The translations under genes and the position numbers were made by a program. Of a DNA stretch of 47,704 bases, positions 26,720 to 35,632 are shown piece after piece (the stretch's first letter is position 1; every line of letters starts with the position of its first letter). Under the pieces are notes generated by a model. The model saw only the letters and a program-made list of their open reading frames with translations, was not told where the DNA came from and ran no database searches. The DNA is from Pseudomonas fluorescens HK44 (GTDB lineage: Bacteria > Pseudomonadota > Gammaproteobacteria > Pseudomonadales > Pseudomonadaceae). The DNA is taken from the NCBI RefSeq assembly GCF_000217955.3, contig NZ_AFOY02000021.1, positions 1 to 47,704 of the forward strand, in the 5' to 3' direction.

Positions 26720-27181
26720 ATGCGTATGGCAAGAACCGTGCAGCGCAGCCTGGAAGAGGCGCACTGCGAATTCGACGTAGTCTCTCACCCGCATTCGGCC
26801 AGCAGCCTGGAAACCGCCAGGGTAGCGGGCATTCCTGCTGAGCGCGTGGCGAAATCGGTGATCCTCGACGACCACCACGGCCACTACCTGATGGCCGTGT
26901 TGCCAGCCAGCCGGCATCTGGACCTGAGCAAAGTGCGCGGCAGCAGTGAATGGCAAGTCACCCGCGAAAGCACCCTGGCCCACCTGTTCAACGACTGTGA
27001 ACGCGGCGCCGTTCCGGCCCTGGGTGAATCCTATGGCCTGGACATGGTCATCGACCCGATGCTGACCCGTCAGAAAGAGATCTACGTCGAAGCCGGCAAC
27101 CACAACAACCTCGTGCACTTGAGCATGGACCAGTACCTGAAAATGGTGCCTCATGCCGAGGTGTGCGAGCTGAGTCAGTAG
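26720..27181 (+). CDS. YbaK/EbsC-type aminoacyl-tRNA deacylase
   Basis: A 153-residue single-domain protein. I chose ATG 26720 (GAGG upstream). It has the family fold markers: ETARVAGIPAERVAKSVIL with the conserved lysine, a central GAVPALGESYG loop (usual GGVPPFG) and a C-terminal AGNHNNLVHLSMDQYLK. These proteins hydrolyse mischarged aminoacyl-tRNA in trans. The substrate (Cys-tRNAPro, Ala-tRNAPro or other) is not evident. Confidence 0.88.
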   Translation: MRMARTVQRSLEEAHCEFDVVSHPHSASSLETARVAGIPAERVAKSVILDDHHGHYLMAVLPASRHLDLSKVRGSSEWQVTRESTLAHLFNDCERGAVPALGESYGLDMVIDPMLTRQKEIYVEAGNHNNLVHLSMDQYLKMVPHAEVCELSQ

Positions 27182-27244
27182 CCATTATTGGCGATGGACT
27201 GCGCAGCAGTCCCCGACCCTCTAAAAATTCAGGAGCCAATTCCC

Positions 27245-27490
27245 ATGGAATCACCCACCCACAGCCTCCCCAACCTGTTCAAACAACTCGGCCTGCCCGA
27301 CGACGCCGAAAGCATCGACAAATTCATCGCCACCCACTCACCGCTCAAACCCGAACTGCACCTGGCCGATGCGTTTTTCTGGACCAAGAGCCAGGCGGAC
27401 TTCCTGCGTGAAGACATCCTCGACGATTCCGATTGGGCGGAAGTGGTGGATCAGCTGGATGTGCTGCTGAGGAAGGGGCGGGGGGTGTAA
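27245..27490 (+). CDS. DUF2789 domain protein
   Basis: An 81-residue acidic helical protein starting MESPTHSLPNLFKQLGLPDD and containing the conserved LADAFFWTKSQADFL and DWAEVVDQLD. Function of the family is unknown. AGGAG lies about ten bases upstream of the ATG. It is 63 bp after the YbaK gene on the same strand and may share its transcript. Confidence 0.88.
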   Translation: MESPTHSLPNLFKQLGLPDDAESIDKFIATHSPLKPELHLADAFFWTKSQADFLREDILDDSDWAEVVDQLDVLLRKGRGV

Positions 27491-27580
27491 AAATCTTAGG
27501 AAAAACGGCAAATCGTGCAAAAAACTGATGAGCGATGAAAAAATCTGGGCTTTAATCGGATTTCTGAACTTTTTCTGTGG

Positions 27581-29065
27581 ATGCGCACGATGCCCTTGGT
27601 TGGATACGCCTACCTGCATGATGCCTTAAGACTCAAAGCCATTGCGCCTACGCGTGTGGCGATGGTCAAACCCGTCACCCGCGTATCCATGATCGGAGAT
27701 TGCCTGGCTGTTCCACAGTCAGTCGCACCTGCAAGCGACTCGATCCTTGAACACATTTTTTTTGCGCTCAAACACGAAGGTATCAATCTCGGCATTCTGG
27801 CCCAAGCACTTGAGTCTGTGCCTGCTGAAGAGCTGCTCCAGGAATTAGCCAAGGCCCCGAACGGTGTATTCGTTCGAAAAGCCTGCTATCTCTGGGAAGG
27901 TTTAACCCACCGGCGACTCGACTACGAAGCATCAGTGAATAGCCGATTTTCACCGCTGTTTGATCCAGCGCGGTATATCACTGGCCCTGCTGTTAGAAAC
28001 ACACGCTGGCGCATTGAGTTTAACGGCCTCGGCTCCCTTCGCTACTGCGCCACTGTTGAGCGGACTTCCGAGCTTGAAGCCCTGCTCAGCCTCGACATCC
28101 TCGGTCGCGCAAAAACCTTCATGGCAACGTTACCGGCAGAGATGATGGACCGCGCCATTAACTGGGCGTATCTCCACGAAACCCGTGATTCCTTTGCCAT
28201 CGAGAGGGAAGAACCCAGCGATGAAAAGTCCCGGCGCTTCGTTCAACTGTTGCGCCAGGCCCATGATGGTCGCGAGCTGAGCGAAGAGTACTTGGTGGAA
28301 TTACAGAACAGCACGGTCTCCAATCCGTTCGACAAAGCCGCCTTGTTTCGCCATGAACAGAACCACCTGCATAACGGTCTGCGCGGCGCTGCCGGTGTCA
28401 GTTATATCCCGCCTGAGCCGGACCTGTGCCGTGAGTTGATGGGCGAACTGATGAATTTCGCCAATCAGTCTTCGCGAAAGGTCGATCCACTGGTGGCCGC
28501 CGCTGTGACGGCGTTTGGTTTTGTCTTTCTCCATCCGTTCATGGACGGTAATGGTCGACTTTCACGTTTTCTGATCCACCAGACCCTGTGTCATTCCGGA
28601 GCCCTGGAAAATGGCCTGCTGCTGCCGGTGTCCGTGGCCATGAAACACGAAGAGTCCAGCTATCTAGCCGCCCTTAAGGACTTCTCGCAACCGGCCCGCG
28701 ATTTCTGGAATGTCACCTGGCTGGACGCTGACCAAATGGCTTTCGAGTTCATTGGCCATCCCTCGATCTACCGCTTCTGGGACGCCACCCGCTGCGTTGA
28801 ATTCACCTTGCAAATGGCCCGCCGCGCTCTCGAAGTCGAACTGCGCGAAGAAACCGAATTCCTCGACCGCTACGACCGCATCGTCAAAGCCGTGAACCAA
28901 CGTTACGACATACGCGGCAGTGACCTGTCGAAGCTGGTGATGATGTGCCTGGACAACGAAGGTAAGGTTTCAAAACATCGACGCAAGCAGTTCCAGTACA
29001 GCGTGCCGGAAGAGGTGTTTGAGTTTATTGAGGCGGAGGCGGGGCGACTGTTGGCCAATGTGTGA
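27581..29065 (+). CDS. Fic-domain AMP-transferase, probably self-inhibited
   Basis: A 494-residue protein with an intact Fic motif HPFMDGNGRLSR at 318-329. An inhibitory helix of the (S/T)xxxE type lies N-terminal to it (SFAIE, Ser204 to Glu208), which is class II placement. A winged-helix-like C-terminal part may follow (RGSDLSKLVMMCLDNEGKVS). Fic enzymes usually transfer AMP from ATP to a hydroxyl of a target protein; the target here is unknown. The start at 27581 has only a weak ribosome site and the ATG at 27590 is an alternative. It stands alone, with no FicA-type antitoxin gene next to it. Confidence 0.9.
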   Translation: MRTMPLVGYAYLHDALRLKAIAPTRVAMVKPVTRVSMIGDCLAVPQSVAPASDSILEHIFFALKHEGINLGILAQALESVPAEELLQELAKAPNGVFVRKACYLWEGLTHRRLDYEASVNSRFSPLFDPARYITGPAVRNTRWRIEFNGLGSLRYCATVERTSELEALLSLDILGRAKTFMATLPAEMMDRAINWAYLHETRDSFAIEREEPSDEKSRRFVQLLRQAHDGRELSEEYLVELQNSTVSNPFDKAALFRHEQNHLHNGLRGAAGVSYIPPEPDLCRELMGELMNFANQSSRKVDPLVAAAVTAFGFVFLHPFMDGNGRLSRFLIHQTLCHSGALENGLLLPVSVAMKHEESSYLAALKDFSQPARDFWNVTWLDADQMAFEFIGHPSIYRFWDATRCVEFTLQMARRALEVELREETEFLDRYDRIVKAVNQRYDIRGSDLSKLVMMCLDNEGKVSKHRRKQFQYSVPEEVFEFIEAEAGRLLANV

Positions 29066-29146
29066 AAGGGCTCGAAAGTCCGAGGAAAACTCCGAAGCTT
29101 GCCCGCTCGGTTGCGAACCCCGAAACGCCCCCCTATAGTTCGCCTC

Positions 29147-29181
29147 GTCGCCGCACATCGGCGACAGGATTTGGCGATCCT
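29147..29181 (+). promoter_or_regulatory. Two back-to-back hairpins in a leader region
   Basis: Hairpin 1: GTCGCCG-CACAT-CGGCGAC (29147-29165). Hairpin 2: AGGAT-TTGGCG-ATCCT (29166-29181). Both stems are perfect and directly adjacent. They lie 40-75 bp upstream of the next small gene. A further 10-bp palindrome AGCGATCGCT (29212-29221) abuts its start codon. No T-run follows directly, so an RNA leader or protein-binding element is more likely than a terminator. Confidence 0.5.
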
Positions 29182-29221
29182 AATCACTACCCAAAAAACT
29201 ATTTTTTTGAGAGCGATCGCT

Positions 29222-29500
29222 ATGACTCCTTATCGAGCACTGAGTACCAACCCAACCCCCGTCTGCGTTCTGGCCTACAACATCCTCGCACCCACCCATT
29301 TTCTCCACGAAACCGCCTGTAGCCGTGTCCGCATCGGCACCGATCTGCTGGAAACCCTCACCTCGATCACCCTTCGCGATCTCAACGACAAAGACTTCTA
29401 TCGCCTGATCAACGCCGCGTACGTGTCATTGCGTGATGGGCTGGATTTGATGGAGGAGCTGCAACACCGCTTGGCTGCACAGGCGGCGCAAGCGAGCTAA
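29222..29500 (+). CDS. Small hypothetical helical protein (Pseudomonas type)
   Basis: A 92-residue protein from ATG 29222 (weak GAGAG upstream). Sequence LLETLTSITLRDLNDKDFYR followed by an amphipathic helix LRDGLDLMEELQHRL suggests two or three helices. It resembles short Pseudomonas-specific proteins that I know only as DUF families, and I cannot assign it to one. The structured region just upstream is a stronger signal than the protein itself. Confidence 0.6.
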   Translation: MTPYRALSTNPTPVCVLAYNILAPTHFLHETACSRVRIGTDLLETLTSITLRDLNDKDFYRLINAAYVSLRDGLDLMEELQHRLAAQAAQAS

Positions 29501-29539
29501 GGTTGCTGCAATGCGTTCCCGCGCAGGGCGCGGGAATGT

Positions 29540-29821
29540 TCATTTCTCAAGAGGCCATTGGCGCGAGGTATGGACCAAAGCGAGTATCCACGCGGTTCCC
29601 TGATCCAGTTGATAGACCAGTCGGTAACTTTGATGAGGAATCAATTCGCGAGTACCAGAAATCGTCCCTACAGGACCGCATTCAGGATGGAGTGAGAGGC
29701 GAGAAACCGATTCGCTGAATCGGTTGTCCATCTCGATGGCTGCTCGTGGGTTTACGGCGTGGAGATAGTCCCAAATGTCTGCACGATCCTGTGCCGCGGC
29801 TGGCGTCCAAATTACCCTCAT
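29540..29821 (-). CDS. ParE/RelE-superfamily toxin
   Basis: A 93-residue protein with the ParE pattern: VIWTPAAAQDRADIWDYL, then a helical hairpin, the GPVGTISGTRELIPHQSYRLVYQ core and a C-terminal ALVHTSRQWP. It follows its antitoxin gene with a 4-bp overlap. ParE toxins poison DNA gyrase, whereas RelE toxins cut mRNA at the ribosome; the ELIPHQSYRLVYQ form leans to ParE. The expected cell location is cytoplasm. Confidence 0.9.
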   Translation of the reverse strand: MRVIWTPAAAQDRADIWDYLHAVNPRAAIEMDNRFSESVSRLSLHPECGPVGTISGTRELIPHQSYRLVYQLDQGTAWILALVHTSRQWPLEK

Positions 29822-30096
29822 CCTTGTCTGGCTGCTTGAGTACGCCTGGCAGCAAATTCGGCTTCTACTTCATCGTTTGTCAGGCCTTCGCCTGCCCGCA
29901 TGGAGACTCGCGCGATGTCGACTTTACGTTGCAAGAACGCCTCGTACTCACGCGACTCTCGTTGCGTTTGAACAAACTGACGCATCATTTCCCGGACAAT
30001 TTGCGACGCCGGCCGATGGGACGCTTCTGCTTCAGCCATGAACTGTTCGCGCAGTTCGGGTTCAAGTTTCATCGTAAAAACGGCTTGTTTGGACAT
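29818..30096 (-). CDS. Antitoxin with ribbon-helix-helix N-terminus
   Basis: A 92-residue protein. Its first strand and helices (AVFTMKLEPELREQFMAEAE, then RPASQIVREMMRQFV) fit an RHH/CopG DNA-binding unit, and the charged C-terminal half (about 48-92) would wrap the toxin. It is placed first in the operon, as usual for this type. It should repress its own promoter. Confidence 0.88.
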   Translation of the reverse strand: MSKQAVFTMKLEPELREQFMAEAEASHRPASQIVREMMRQFVQTQRESREYEAFLQRKVDIARVSMRAGEGLTNDEVEAEFAARRTQAARQG

Positions 30097-30160
30097 GGTT
30101 TTGTTTCCGGGATTAGGTGCTGAAAAAGTATATACGTCTTCAGTACATATTCATCACTGT
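30097..30160 (-). promoter_or_regulatory. Toxin-antitoxin promoter/operator region
   Basis: The palindrome GTATATAC (30128-30135) contains, on the minus strand, a TATACT -10-like box 30 bp before the antitoxin ATG. A second partly symmetric GTACATAT lies about 16 bp further upstream. Repeated short sites are usual for RHH autorepressors. The -35 box is not clear. Confidence 0.4.
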
Positions 30161-30288
30161 CCAGATATTGCCGCGACGAGCGGGGGAAGAATTGTTTCAA
30201 ACCGCGCTCGGGCGAAGCGACCCTGAAATCAGTCACCGCGAGTATTCAGATGGAACGCGATTGCCGGCTTACGACCGCTTCGCGGCCG

Positions 30289-30313
30289 AGCGGGAGCAAG
30301 CTCCCTCGCCACA
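30289..30313. repeat. Single REP arm
   Basis: GCGGGAGCAAGCTCCC-type palindrome followed by TCGCCACA, the same sequence as the right arms at 25164 and 45865. I see no opposite arm nearby. Confidence 0.75.
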
Positions 30314-30443
30314 ATGGATCGCCAGGCGATAGATTTCCGTTCATTTACCGGCATCAAGGTAAGCCCCCTCACCGCAGGTTTTGCCCACTGCGCTAATTTG
30401 TTTCAAAACTTGACTGCATTTCCCCTCCAATGCGATATTGATA

Positions 30444-30457
30444 GTTAGCAAACTAAC
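30444..30457. promoter_or_regulatory. Likely MarR operator upstream of the efflux operon
   Basis: GTTAG-CAAA-CTAAC is a perfect inverted repeat 17 bp upstream of the chosen MarR start. MarR proteins bind short symmetrical sites of this kind over their own promoters. The promoter boxes are not clear enough to name. Confidence 0.65.
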
Positions 30458-30474
30458 AGTGTGCGAATTGACCT

Positions 30475-30933
30475 GTGTCCCAGACCCTCGACGCCCTTCA
30501 GATGAACATCAGCAGTGCCATGGTGGTGGCCGCGCGGCATTGGCGGAAAATCTGCCAGACTACGCTGGTCAACTACGGCATCTCCGAAGCCTGCGCGGTC
30601 CCGTTGTTGATGATCGGGCGGCTGGGCGAGGGTGTGCGCCAGGTGACGGTGGCGCAGGCGGCAGGGATGGAGAGCCCGTCGCTGGTGCGTTTGCTCGATC
30701 AGTTGTGCCAGGCCGGGTATGTCTGCCGCGGCGAAGATCCCCTGGATCGCCGCGCCAAGTGCCTGAACCTGACCGATACTGGCCGTGAGTTGGTGCAGGC
30801 GGTAGAAGCCGAGCTGGTGCGCTTGCGCCGTGTGGTGCTTGAAGGCATCGATCCAGCGGATCTTGAAGCCGCGCTGCGGGTGATTCGCGCATTCGAGGCG
30901 GCGGAGCAGCAGTTACCGGTGACCCCACTGTGA
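30475..30933 (+). CDS. MarR-family transcriptional repressor of the efflux operon
   Basis: A 152-residue protein with the MarR winged helix: VTVAQAAGMESPSLVRLLDQL (recognition helix) and the wing AGYVCRGEDPLDRRAKCLNL, followed by a dimerisation helix. The frame starts at GTG 30475; ATG 30502 is an alternative and neither has a good ribosome site. It overlaps the FUSC gene by 4 bp. By family analogy it would release the operator when an aromatic acid or phenolic ligand binds. Confidence 0.92.
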   Translation: MSQTLDALQMNISSAMVVAARHWRKICQTTLVNYGISEACAVPLLMIGRLGEGVRQVTVAQAAGMESPSLVRLLDQLCQAGYVCRGEDPLDRRAKCLNLTDTGRELVQAVEAELVRLRRVVLEGIDPADLEAALRVIRAFEAAEQQLPVTPL

Positions 30934-33011
30934 ACGGATTTTTTAGCGGCATACCGCCGGCCCGAGACTGGTTTTACGGCGTGCGTACCTTCGCCGCGTC
31001 GATGATCGCGCTGTACATCGCCATGCTCATGCAAATGCCGCGTCCGTACTGGGCGATGGCCACGGTGTACATCGTTTCCAGCCCGTTCGTCGGGCCGACC
31101 AGTTCCAAGGCCCTGTACCGTGCTGTCGGCACCTTGACCGGCGCGGCAGCGGCGTTGCTGTTTGTGCCGATGTTCGTCCAGAGCCCGTATGTGCTGGTGC
31201 TGGTCATCGCGCTGTGGACCGGCACCCTGCTGTTTCTGTCGATGCATTTGCGCACCGCCAATAACTACGCGCTGATGCTCGCCGGTTACACCTTGCCGCT
31301 GATCGCCCTGCCGGTGGTGGATAACCCGTTGGCGGTGTGGGATGTGGCGGAAGCACGGACCGAAGAAATCTTCCTCGGCATTGTCTGCGCAGCAGTGGTT
31401 GGCAGTATGTTCTGGCCACGGCGGTTGGCGCCGGTGTTCGATGACTCAGTCAGCAAGTGGTTCAGCGATGCGGTGACCTACAGCCAGCGCTTCCTGACCC
31501 GCAACGTGCAGCCCGAAGAAGTCAGCACCCTGCGCGCCTCGATGGTGGCCACGTTCAACTCCCTGGAATTGATGATCGGCCAGTTGCCCCACGAAGGTGC
31601 GCGGCCGCAAACCGTGCGCAACATCAAAGAACTGCGCGGGCGGATGATTCACCTGCTGCCGGTGGTGGATGCGCTGGACGATGCGCTGTATGCCTTGCAG
31701 CGGCGCACTCCCGAGCTTGTGGACAAGTTCGCGCCGTTGCTGGCCTCGACCATTGAATGGCTCGACCGCACAGACGCTTCGGTCGAGCACTGGCAAACCC
31801 TGCGCGCTCAACTTGAAGCCCTGCAACCGAGTGCCGAAGCGCTGGATGATCGCAAGCCATTGCTGTTTTCCAACGCGCTGTATCGTCTGGGTGAATGGAT
31901 CGATTTGTGGCAAGACCTGCGCAGCCTGCAAGAGGCGATTCGCTGCGAAAGCCAGGACAACTGGCGTGCGGTCTACCGGCATTGGCGGCTGGGTCGGCTG
32001 ACACCTTTTCTCGACCGTGGGCTGATGCTCTATTCGGCGGCGTCGACGGTGCTGGCGATCATCGTCGCCTCGGTGCTGTGGATTCTGCTCGGCTGGACCG
32101 ACGGTGGCAGCGCGGTGATTCTGGCAGCGGTGGCGTGCAGCTTTTTCGCCGCGATGGACGACCCGGCGCCGCAGATTTACCGGTTTTTTTTCTGGACGGC
32201 GATGTCGGTGCTGTTCGCCAGCCTTTATCTGTTTTTGATCCTGCCGAACCTGCATGACTTCCCGATGCTGGTGCTGGCGTTTGCTGTGCCGTTTATCTGC
32301 GTCGGCACCCTGACCGTACAGCCGCGTTTCTACCTCGGCATGTTGCTGACCATCGTCAACACCTCGTCGTTTATCAGCATCCAGGGTGCCTACGACGCGG
32401 ACTTTTTGAGCTTCGCCAACTCCAATCTCGCCGGGCCCATCGGCTTGTTGTTTGCCTTTATCTGGACCCTGGTGGCGCGGCCCTTTGGCTCGGAGCTGGC
32501 GGCCAAGCGCCTGACCCGTTTCAGCTGGCGCGACATCGTCGGCATGACCGAGCCGGCGAACCTTGCCGAACACCGGCAGTTGGGTGTGCAGATGCTTGAT
32601 CGGCTGATGCAGCATTTGCCGCGTCTGGCGATGACCGGTCAGGACACCGGCGTGGCGCTGCGCGAAGTGCGCGTGGCGCTGAATCTGCTTGACTTGCTGG
32701 CGTACGCGCCACGGGTATTGGGCGTACCGAACGTCTTGCTGCGGCAGGTGGTGGCCGAGGTCGGCGAGTACTTCAAGGCCTGCCTCAAGGCCGGCGAACG
32801 CTTGCCGGCACCGGCGCCGTTGCTGATGACCCTGGATCGCACCCGGCGCGCACTCAATGGCCAAGGTCTGCAAGGTGACGGCGAAACCCGCCTCCACCTG
32901 CTGCACGCCCTCGCAGGTCTACGTCTGGCGCTGTTGCCGGGCGTGGAGTTCATCGGTGGCAGCGAGGCCGATGAGCCGTTTCCCCATGGTATCGATGGAG
33001 CGCCTTTATGA
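30930..33011 (+). CDS. FUSC-family inner membrane efflux protein (AaeB-like)
   Basis: A 693-residue protein with two blocks of about five to six membrane helices (residues 20-170 and 360-520), each preceded or followed by a soluble part. This is the aromatic acid exporter/fusaric acid resistance layout. Near the start it has PPARDWFYGVRTFAASMIAL. Proteins of this group export p-hydroxybenzoate-like acids or similar compounds with an adaptor and outer membrane factor. It overlaps its neighbours on both sides by 4 bp. Confidence 0.93.
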   Translation: MNGFFSGIPPARDWFYGVRTFAASMIALYIAMLMQMPRPYWAMATVYIVSSPFVGPTSSKALYRAVGTLTGAAAALLFVPMFVQSPYVLVLVIALWTGTLLFLSMHLRTANNYALMLAGYTLPLIALPVVDNPLAVWDVAEARTEEIFLGIVCAAVVGSMFWPRRLAPVFDDSVSKWFSDAVTYSQRFLTRNVQPEEVSTLRASMVATFNSLELMIGQLPHEGARPQTVRNIKELRGRMIHLLPVVDALDDALYALQRRTPELVDKFAPLLASTIEWLDRTDASVEHWQTLRAQLEALQPSAEALDDRKPLLFSNALYRLGEWIDLWQDLRSLQEAIRCESQDNWRAVYRHWRLGRLTPFLDRGLMLYSAASTVLAIIVASVLWILLGWTDGGSAVILAAVACSFFAAMDDPAPQIYRFFFWTAMSVLFASLYLFLILPNLHDFPMLVLAFAVPFICVGTLTVQPRFYLGMLLTIVNTSSFISIQGAYDADFLSFANSNLAGPIGLLFAFIWTLVARPFGSELAAKRLTRFSWRDIVGMTEPANLAEHRQLGVQMLDRLMQHLPRLAMTGQDTGVALREVRVALNLLDLLAYAPRVLGVPNVLLRQVVAEVGEYFKACLKAGERLPAPAPLLMTLDRTRRALNGQGLQGDGETRLHLLHALAGLRLALLPGVEFIGGSEADEPFPHGIDGAPL

Positions 33012-33217
33012 TCGGTGATCTGGACATCAGCGGGGTATTCCTGCCCACGTTGCTGGTGCTGATGGGTATTACGTACGTGCTGTACCTGGTGGTGCACGGG
33101 TTACTGACGCGCCTGCACTTTTATCGTCTGGTCTGGCACCGGGCATTGTTCAACGTTGGTCTTTACGCCTTGCTGCTCGGCGCCGTGGACTCACTCAGTC
33201 GATACCTGATGACATGA
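33008..33217 (+). CDS. DUF1656 small membrane protein (AaeX-like)
   Basis: A 69-residue protein with two membrane helices (LPTLLVLMGITYVLYLVVHG and VGLYALLLGAVDSL). DUF1656 proteins always accompany FUSC/HlyD pumps; their role is unknown. Overlaps on both sides indicate tight coupling. Confidence 0.92.
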   Translation: MIGDLDISGVFLPTLLVLMGITYVLYLVVHGLLTRLHFYRLVWHRALFNVGLYALLLGAVDSLSRYLMT

Positions 33218-34104
33218 AAAAACCTATTTTGACTCTTGGCCGTGTGGTGTTGACCTTGCTGGTGGTGACCTTTGCGGTCGTCGTGGTCTGGCGCATGGTG
33301 ATGTATTACATGTTCGCTCCGTGGACCCGTGACGGGCACATTCGTGCGGATATCGTGCAGATCGCCCCGGACGTTTCCGGGCTGATCCAGCAAGTGGAAG
33401 TGCGCGACAACCAACTGGTGAAACGCGGCCAGGTGCTGTTCAGCATTGACCAGGACCGTTTCAAACTGGCGCTGCGCCAAGCCAAGGCGGCAGTCGCCGA
33501 CCGTCAGGAAACCCTGGCTCAGGCGCAACGTGAAGCCAAGCGCAACCGTGGCCTGGGCAATCTGGTGCCGGGTGAGCAACTCGAAGAAAGCCAGTCCCGC
33601 GTGGCCCGCGCCGAAGTGGCGTTGTCCGAGGCTCTGGTGTCGGTGGACAGCGCCCAGCTGAACCTCGACCGCTCGGTGATTCGCAGCCCGGTGGACGGTT
33701 ACGTCAACGACCGTGCACCGCGTACTCAGGAGTTCGTCACTGCCGGTCGTCCGGTGTTGTCGGTGGTGGACAGCAATTCCTTCCACATCGACGGCTATTT
33801 CGAAGAAACCAAACTCGACGGTATTCATGTCGGCCAAGGTGTCGATATCCGCGTGATTGGTGACCGTGCGCGGTTGCGCGGGCATGTCGAAAGCATCGTC
33901 GCCGGCATTGAAGACCGTGACCGCAGCAGCGGTTCGAACCTGCTGCCCAACGTTAACCCGGCGTTCAGCTGGGTGCGGTTGGCACAGCGGATTCCGGTGC
34001 GGATTGCCTTCGATGACGTACCGGCAGATTTCCGCATGATTGCCGGGCGTACCGCGACCGTGTCGATCATCGGCGACAAGCCCGAGCAGGAGCCGGCGCA
34101 ATGA
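33214..34104 (+). CDS. HlyD/EmrA-type membrane fusion protein of the FUSC pump
   Basis: A 296-residue protein: N-terminal membrane anchor (VVLTLLVVTFAVVVVWRMV), lipoyl halves (APDVSGLIQQVEVRDNQLVKRGQ and SPVDGYVNDRAPR), a short hairpin and barrel domain. It follows the AaeA pattern and would link the FUSC protein to the NodT-type channel encoded next. Confidence 0.92.
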   Translation: MKKPILTLGRVVLTLLVVTFAVVVVWRMVMYYMFAPWTRDGHIRADIVQIAPDVSGLIQQVEVRDNQLVKRGQVLFSIDQDRFKLALRQAKAAVADRQETLAQAQREAKRNRGLGNLVPGEQLEESQSRVARAEVALSEALVSVDSAQLNLDRSVIRSPVDGYVNDRAPRTQEFVTAGRPVLSVVDSNSFHIDGYFEETKLDGIHVGQGVDIRVIGDRARLRGHVESIVAGIEDRDRSSGSNLLPNVNPAFSWVRLAQRIPVRIAFDDVPADFRMIAGRTATVSIIGDKPEQEPAQ

Positions 34105-35549
34105 AAGCGGCCGCCTGTTTAGCGACGGCCGGTCTCGGCTTGCTGCTGTCGGCCTGTCAGGTGGTCGGCCCGGATTACCATTTGCCTGAAGAGGCAGCGG
34201 TGCACCGCGCGGACTTTCAGGGCGATCTGACTGCGCACGGAAAAAACGTAGTGTCGGCGCCGGTGCCGGGCGACTGGTGGCGGCTGTACCAGGATCCGCG
34301 TCTGGATGAGCTGGTGCGCCAGGCCATGGCCACCAACACCGATTTGCGGGTGGCGGCAGCCAACCTGTCTCGCGCCCGTGCCCAGGTCGAACAGGCCGAG
34401 TCGGCGGGCGGCTGGAGCGGTGGCGTGAAGATGGGTGCCCAGCGTTTGCAGGAATCCGGCGAGGCGTTTCTGATACCGGAAAAGGTTCCAGTGGCCAATG
34501 TCGGTGACATCGGCATCACCACGTCTTATCAGTTCGATCTGTTTGGGACGTTGCAGCGCGGCATCGAAGCGGCGAAGGCCAATGCCGATGCGACGCAAGC
34601 CGCGGCGGACACTGCGCGCATCACCCTGGTCGCCGACGTCGTGCGGGCCTATACCCAAGTCTGCGCGGCCAACGAAGAGCGTGAAATCGCTGAGCACTCA
34701 CTGGACCTGCAAGGCCAGAGCACCGCGCTGACTCAGCGCCTGCGCGATGCCGGGCGCGGCGACGAAACCCAGGTCACCCGTTCGCAAACCCAGTTCAAAT
34801 CCTTGCGCGCCGATATGCCGCGCTATGAAGCCGCCCGTCAGGCCGGGCTGTTCCGTTTGTCGATGCTGTTGGCCAAACCGGTGGATCAATTACCCGCCGG
34901 GACCAGCAGTTGTCACGAGCTGCCAAAGATTGCGCAATTGTTGCCGGTCGGTGACGGTGCCACCTTGCTCAAACGGCGACCGGATGTGCGTCAGGCCGAA
35001 CGTCAACTGGCGGCCGCGACGGCGGACATCGGGGTCGCTACCGGTGCGCTTTACCCGGACATCAGCATCGGCGCGACCGTCGGCACCGTGGGTATTCTCG
35101 ATCACCTTGGCCAACCGCAAACCAATCGCTGGGGCTTCGGCCCGTTGTTGACCTGGACAGTGCCGTCCAACGGCTCCCGGGCACGGGTGCGTGAGGCTGA
35201 AGCGGCGACCCAAGGCGCGCTGGCGCACTTTGACGGGGTGGTGTTGAACGCGATCCGCGAAACCCAGACCGGTCTGGCGCAGTATTCCGCGCTGTTGCAA
35301 CGCCGCGATGCCTTGGTCGATGCCGAGCAATCGGCGCAACAGGCGGCGGACCAGACTCACCGCTTCTTCCAGGCCGGCCGGGCGTCGTTCCTTGCCGATT
35401 TGCAGGCAACCCGCACCTACACCGACGTGCGTGCGCAGGTGGCGACCGCCAATACTCAGGTCGCCATGAGCCAGATCGATTTGTTCCTGGCGCTGGGCGG
35501 CGGTTGGGAAAGCGGACGAACGCAAGGTTCACAGCCAACGAAACCCTGA
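34101..35549 (+). CDS. NodT-family outer membrane efflux lipoprotein
   Basis: A 482-residue lipoprotein (signal GLLLSACQVVGPDY, the usual NodT LxxC-x-x-GPDY start). Two outer membrane efflux repeats follow, with PGDWWRLYQDPRLDELVRQA in the first half and LLKRRPDVRQAERQLAAATA in the second. It is the last gene of the MarR-FUSC operon. Confidence 0.94.
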   Translation: MKAAACLATAGLGLLLSACQVVGPDYHLPEEAAVHRADFQGDLTAHGKNVVSAPVPGDWWRLYQDPRLDELVRQAMATNTDLRVAAANLSRARAQVEQAESAGGWSGGVKMGAQRLQESGEAFLIPEKVPVANVGDIGITTSYQFDLFGTLQRGIEAAKANADATQAAADTARITLVADVVRAYTQVCAANEEREIAEHSLDLQGQSTALTQRLRDAGRGDETQVTRSQTQFKSLRADMPRYEAARQAGLFRLSMLLAKPVDQLPAGTSSCHELPKIAQLLPVGDGATLLKRRPDVRQAERQLAAATADIGVATGALYPDISIGATVGTVGILDHLGQPQTNRWGFGPLLTWTVPSNGSRARVREAEAATQGALAHFDGVVLNAIRETQTGLAQYSALLQRRDALVDAEQSAQQAADQTHRFFQAGRASFLADLQATRTYTDVRAQVATANTQVAMSQIDLFLALGGGWESGRTQGSQPTKP

Positions 35550-35632
35550 GGCCGTTGCTATGCTTTTACATGTCGGGTTCGCGCGTGCGGATCCGGCAGT
35601 CAAGGCTCGCATTGGTCATGGGGATTCCAATA

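Noticed and set aside
31446..32906. 486-codon open frame on the minus strand opposite the FUSC gene
   Set aside because: The composition (Gln/His/Arg-rich) is typical of shadow frames; the sense gene has clear membrane helices and operon overlaps.
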